64,000 nucleotides of DNA from Paludibacter sp. (GTDB lineage Bacteria > Bacteroidota > Bacteroidia > Bacteroidales > Paludibacteraceae): assembly GCA_024710005.1 (NCBI GenBank), contig JANJVQ010000031.1, positions 1 through 64,000 of the forward strand, given 5' to 3'. Made by a program: the position numbers and the translations under genes. Numbering within the stretch: position 1 is the stretch's first letter; each line of letters starts with the position of its first letter. The notes beneath the pieces were generated by a model, which ran no database searches, was not told where the DNA came from, and worked only from the letters and a program-made list of their open reading frames with translations. Positions 60,451-64,000 of this stretch are shown here, one piece after another.

Positions 60451-63306
60451 CTATTGTAAGAATACCTTCTTGACTATATCACCTTCATTTAATTGAATTT
60501 TCAATATATAAAAACCAGAATTCTTAACCTGTAGTTTATTATCACTGGTCAGCAATATATAATTACCAGTGGTATCATACAATGTTGCTTTAATAGGTTC
60601 ATCGGTCAGTATTGTGATTTGTTTCTTATCAATAGCAATTTTGACTGAGTTTTCTATTGATGATTCAACTCCGGTTGAAGCCTCCTGTTCAGCAATTACT
60701 TCATTCAGAAATTGAATAACTTCTGTTTCAAACTGCGTATTGTATGCAGCAGGGAAGCCTCCATGCAATCCTCCGGGGACCGTTGTAAATTTATGTTTAA
60801 CTCCTTCAGATTGCAATGCTGCTTGTAGAGTAACCGACTGACTATATGGAACTGTCGGATCTGCATCACCATGTATGATATAGGTTGGTGGCGTATTTGC
60901 ATCGATCATATCTACCGGTGAAACTGATTCGATAAAAGTCTGATTAGTTGCATTTTCTCCCAACCAATTTACCAGTGACGTATAAAACATGAAATCAGTC
61001 AGCTTGGCGGGACCATATTTATCAACAACAGCCATCACTTTTATTTCATCAGAGTATGCCTGGGTATCATTATCATACATTCTGTTATTTTGAAGATATC
61101 CGGCAGTTAATGCTAAATGACCTCCTGCAGATCCTCCCTGGAAAATGATTTTATTTTTATCGATGTTCAGTTCTTCCGCATGATGTAAAAGATAAATCAT
61201 GGCTGCACGAACATCCTCGACAGCAGCAGGTGCTTTTGCTTCGCCTGTCATGCGGTATTCTACATTGGCAACAGCATAGCCCTGATTGAAATACATGTTA
61301 AATCCTCCCTGTTCTTCTTTATATCCGTGGTTCCATCCACCACCATGCATATTGATTACCACCGGTACCGGTTTCGCAGGATTCGTAGGGTAGTAAATAT
61401 CCATCCGGGTATTCGGACTATTTACATCCTTGTACACAACATCCATTTGAGCAGCATAATTTGAAGGATAAGCAACCGTTTTCAAGGTTTGGAAATTAAC
61501 TGTAAAGGCTTTTGACTGATTTGCTACATTGTCTTTTTCAACAAAACAACCTGCAGAAGCCGTAAATGTATAATTTTTATTGACTGATGGCGTCCCCTCC
61601 AGTTGAATAGGAATAGTGACTAAATTACCTGTTATCACACAGGTATTCAACGGTATCGACACTCCGTTCAACAACAGAGATCCACTGCCTAATGCCACAT
61701 TTTTATTGAAATTCAGGGTAATTTCTTTTTTGAGATTGTAAAAACATACCTCACCTTCTCCAGGAGAAGAACTTCTTAATGTGAGGTCAATAGTTTCCTG
61801 TAAGGTGCGTGTTACAATTTTATAGAGATATAATCCACTTCCTGTGTTATTAGCAATACGTAGTTTTGTATTATCAGCCCTTGGTAGCGACACGATATAA
61901 ATACTGTCGGGTGATTTCCGGGTAACATAAGTGTCAATAACCTGCCACTGACCACTTACCCATTCTTCTAACCGAAAACTCATTCCTTCGGTACCTGTTG
62001 CAGCATGAATTTCAACCTCTCCCACAGTTTTCAGTGCCGGAAATTCAATTGCAGCTCCCTGAGAACTCTTATCCAACAGGATCCTGTTCACGTGAGACTC
62101 TCCGGTTTCACAAGTAACAGAACCTGTTAGCAAAACAGCTTTTACAAAATTAAATCCATTGATAGTTGAGGTCGGATAACTTCCTGATGAAGGCGCAGAT
62201 GAAACCGGCGTACCCCAGCTTCCATCGCCAAAATTGGTCAGGATGGCATCAACACCTGTGTTTAAAGTCTGGAAAACAGCAGAAGCGTCTGATTCATCCG
62301 AATCGCTGTAATCCGTTCCATTCCCTTTGGCAATTACTTTATAAGTATAAGCCGTATTGGGTAACAAGCCTGTAATCTCAGCATTCGTTGTTGTTCCTCC
62401 GCTTATTTGCGATGTTTTGGCCAAGGTTGTACCTTGGTATACATTGACAGCGTAACCGGTCGCGTTTTCGACAGCAGTCCAGTTGGCTGTAAATCCTTCA
62501 CCTGTAACAGCAGATACTGAACCAACAACCGGAGTGGCTAGTTTTGGAGTATTGCGATCGGTAACAATTTCAGCCCAACTTGTGGCAACCCTTATTCCGC
62601 CCACGTTGAATTTAGCAGCGCTGGAACCCTGACTTCTGAACCATAAATTATCCAGTTTGTTTCTGATGGTAGATGTTGTGTTATCAACAATGTCGGCAAC
62701 CGGTTCCTCAGCAGATCCGAGGGCCGGATTGATAAATACCGAAGCCGTAGAATTTGCAAAATCATATTTAATAACAATCAACAACGCTTCTGAAACATCA
62801 GTATATTCTGTTGTTCCCCAGATAACAGTTGCAGAAGTTGTGCTTCCACGGGTTAATCCAAATCTATAATTAGCTGTATTTACACTTCCTTTTCCTGCCC
62901 ATAAACGAGGTCCCTGACTGGTACCATCGGCAAGTCCCATCACCTCTGAGTTGGTTTGTCCCTGCGCAACACCTGCTTTATATAAAAAAGACAAATACAC
63001 CGCTCCACTGTTGATTGGTGTTGAGGTAAATGATTTATATGATTTATAGTCTGTTGCAGACGAGATGTCACTATTTAATGTTTTTCCGATACCGGAAAGT
63101 ATGTAAGTTTTACCATTACTGGTATAAGTTAATGCAGGCGAAACGATGTTTCTTCCTGTACCGGTAGTTAAAGTACCAGCTGTCGTCCAGGTAGTTTCAT
63201 CAGCCAGATTCGACACAGTATAGTTAAAGGTTTCATCAAGTAATACCGTTGCTTTAGCAATTATTGTAAAGCAAATTAAGATCAGTAATAAAGTAATTTT
63301 TTTCAT
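60451..63306 (-). CDS. Large multidomain carbohydrate esterase, T9SS cargo
   Basis: 951 aa. Signal peptide (1-19), LamG-like beta-sandwich (about 20-250, ending GGIRVATSWAEIV), fibronectin III (about 255-350), a further beta-domain (about 355-500), Ig-like domain (about 505-605), alpha/beta hydrolase (about 610-890) and T9SS sorting domain (ATLYDTTGNYILL to VFLQ). Hydrolase motifs are NMHGGGWNHGYKEE, FQGGSAGGHLAL, IIHGDADPTVP and GGLHGGF, forming a full Ser-Asp-His triad. It is a paralogue of 56181-58037 with extra N-terminal binding modules. Confidence 0.88.
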   Translation of the reverse strand: MKKITLLLILICFTIIAKATVLLDETFNYTVSNLADETTWTTAGTLTTGTGRNIVSPALTYTSNGKTYILSGIGKTLNSDISSATDYKSYKSFTSTPINSGAVYLSFLYKAGVAQGQTNSEVMGLADGTSQGPRLWAGKGSVNTANYRFGLTRGSTTSATVIWGTTEYTDVSEALLIVIKYDFANSTASVFINPALGSAEEPVADIVDNTTSTIRNKLDNLWFRSQGSSAAKFNVGGIRVATSWAEIVTDRNTPKLATPVVGSVSAVTGEGFTANWTAVENATGYAVNVYQGTTLAKTSQISGGTTTNAEITGLLPNTAYTYKVIAKGNGTDYSDSDESDASAVFQTLNTGVDAILTNFGDGSWGTPVSSAPSSGSYPTSTINGFNFVKAVLLTGSVTCETGESHVNRILLDKSSQGAAIEFPALKTVGEVEIHAATGTEGMSFRLEEWVSGQWQVIDTYVTRKSPDSIYIVSLPRADNTKLRIANNTGSGLYLYKIVTRTLQETIDLTLRSSSPGEGEVCFYNLKKEITLNFNKNVALGSGSLLLNGVSIPLNTCVITGNLVTIPIQLEGTPSVNKNYTFTASAGCFVEKDNVANQSKAFTVNFQTLKTVAYPSNYAAQMDVVYKDVNSPNTRMDIYYPTNPAKPVPVVINMHGGGWNHGYKEEQGGFNMYFNQGYAVANVEYRMTGEAKAPAAVEDVRAAMIYLLHHAEELNIDKNKIIFQGGSAGGHLALTAGYLQNNRMYDNDTQAYSDEIKVMAVVDKYGPAKLTDFMFYTSLVNWLGENATNQTFIESVSPVDMIDANTPPTYIIHGDADPTVPYSQSVTLQAALQSEGVKHKFTTVPGGLHGGFPAAYNTQFETEVIQFLNEVIAEQEASTGVESSIENSVKIAIDKKQITILTDEPIKATLYDTTGNYILLTSDNKLQVKNSGFYILKIQLNEGDIVKKVFLQ

Positions 63307-63327
63307 CTTGTTTTATTTGCATGTAGT

Positions 63328-63366
63328 ATAAAACCGGACACCGCGAAAATAACACCCGGTGTCCGG
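63328..63366 (-). terminator. Terminator-like hairpin before the 951-aa esterase gene
   Basis: CCGGACACCG (63334-63343) pairs perfectly with CGGTGTCCGG (63357-63366). On the minus strand it is followed by TTTTAT, 17 bp after the stop of the partial gene. It may end or attenuate the upstream transcript. Confidence 0.7.
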
Positions 63367-63382
63367 CCGGTTTAATCAATCA

Positions 63383-64000
63383 TTAATTAATCGAGATTTT
63401 TCTTGTTGATTGTTTTCCATTATCACCTGTAAATTGCAGGATATAAAGTCCTGTTGGTAACGCTGTTTCTGCAATATCGGCATTTTTTACCTGATAAACC
63501 TTAGCACCTTGTAAACTGTACACATCAAAGGTGCCTGTTTCACTAGCCCTGATTGACTTTCCCGACACTGTCAGTTTCAATCCGGAAAGATTATCCAATC
63601 CGGAAGTGATACCGGTTGTAAAAGGAGTTGAGGCTGCAGACAAATACGAATCGGCATAATCAATAAAACCATCTCCAACTGCCAACACTTTAAACGTATA
63701 TTCTGTTTCAGGGTCCAATCCGGTTACCTGAACGCTTGCTGTAGCTTGTCCCGAAACATCAACTGTTTTTACATTTGAAGTTCCCTGATATACAAGGACC
63801 TTATATCCGCTTGCATTGGATACCGTTGTCCAGTTAGCCGTAAAATGATTTGAATTAACTACTGATGCCTCACCAACAACAGGAGCATCGAGTAAAGTTG
63901 GGTTGGTAGTGCGGGTGATGATTTGCGTTATATAAATAGCACCATTCGTAGGATTCTCAATTTTAAACTTTGCAGGTTCTGCACGTGATATTGAAATGAT
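63383..64000 (-). CDS. T9SS-sorted fibronectin III protein, 5' end beyond the window
   Basis: 206 residues visible, truncated by the window edge at 64000; the frame is open throughout. A TTG at 63718 is inside a domain and is not the start. Visible parts are the end of an N-terminal beta-domain (AIYITQIITRT), a fibronectin III domain (about 63620-63880; NHFTANWTTVSNASGYKV, GLDPETEYTFKV) and a T9SS type A sorting domain (FDVYSLQGAKVYQV to TRKISIN). The layout resembles the N-terminal half of the 951-aa esterase. The catalytic domain, if any, is outside the window. Confidence 0.8.
   Translation of the reverse strand: MISISRAEPAKFKIENPTNGAIYITQIITRTTNPTLLDAPVVGEASVVNSNHFTANWTTVSNASGYKVLVYQGTSNVKTVDVSGQATASVQVTGLDPETEYTFKVLAVGDGFIDYADSYLSAASTPFTTGITSGLDNLSGLKLTVSGKSIRASETGTFDVYSLQGAKVYQVKNADIAETALPTGLYILQFTGDNGKQSTRKISIN

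Overview
The window looks like a chromosomal segment of a strictly or facultatively anaerobic member of the Bacteroidales. Signs of this are SusC/SusD pairs, FecR/ECF-sigma regulation, TAnnTTTG-type -7 promoter boxes, a BtuB/BtuG pair, DUF4492-cydAB, a class III ribonucleotide reductase, rubrerythrin, and at least eight proteins with C-terminal type IX secretion (T9SS) sorting domains. T9SS cargo together with alginate genes suggests an environmental or Paludibacter/Dysgonomonas-like lineage more than a typical gut Bacteroides; this placement is inference.

Layout. 1-14.6 kb is a cobalamin and TonB-receptor region. It holds a BtuB-like receptor, a small lipoprotein, an aldehyde dehydrogenase, nrdDG behind a cobalamin riboswitch, a His-rich small protein with a TonB receptor carrying a Cys pair in its plug, btuB-btuG behind a second cobalamin riboswitch, and an ECF sigma factor. 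14.7-34.0 kb is one complete polysaccharide-utilisation locus (PUL) on the minus strand: ECF sigma, FecR, SusC, SusD, a DUF1735/F5-8C lipoprotein, an EEP phosphodiesterase-fold lipoprotein, two paralogous T9SS proteins, a metallophosphatase fused to the same domain, a GH109-type enzyme, a GH36 alpha-galactosidase and a second metallophosphatase. The enzyme set suggests an alpha-Gal or alpha-GalNAc glycan carrying phosphate.

34.0-47.1 kb is mostly housekeeping: an RlmI-type rRNA methyltransferase, an RNase D-like exonuclease, a DUF5063 protein, folK, an ABC-F protein, rubrerythrin, mnmD, rpsO, hisS and cydBA with DUF4492. Between rpsO and hisS lies an AT-rich three-gene operon (79-aa protein, DUF3791, DUF3990 ADP-ribosyltransferase fold). 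It has translationally coupled genes and two perfect palindromes at its promoter, and it is the best candidate here for a poorly described toxin-antitoxin or defence system.

47.1-64.0 kb is an alginate/uronan-degradation region on the minus strand. PL17 lyase, KdgF-like cupin, MFS transporter and an SDR reductase form an operon with two identical operator-like inverted repeats flanking its -7 box and a strong terminator at its end. Upstream of it are a PL6 lyase, a PL38/PF05426-type lyase, two T9SS esterases, a sialate-O-acetylesterase/metallo-beta-lactamase fusion and other T9SS proteins. Lyases combined with several esterases point to an O-acetylated uronan such as acetylated alginate.

Several short repeat families are scattered through the intergenic DNA: three copies of a 33-nt palindrome, 7-bp (GGAAAAC-type) tandem repeats that also enter coding sequence, a triple 23-bp palindromic array, and a long inverted repeat of about 105 bp. 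I saw no tRNA, rRNA, CRISPR array, phage or intact transposase.
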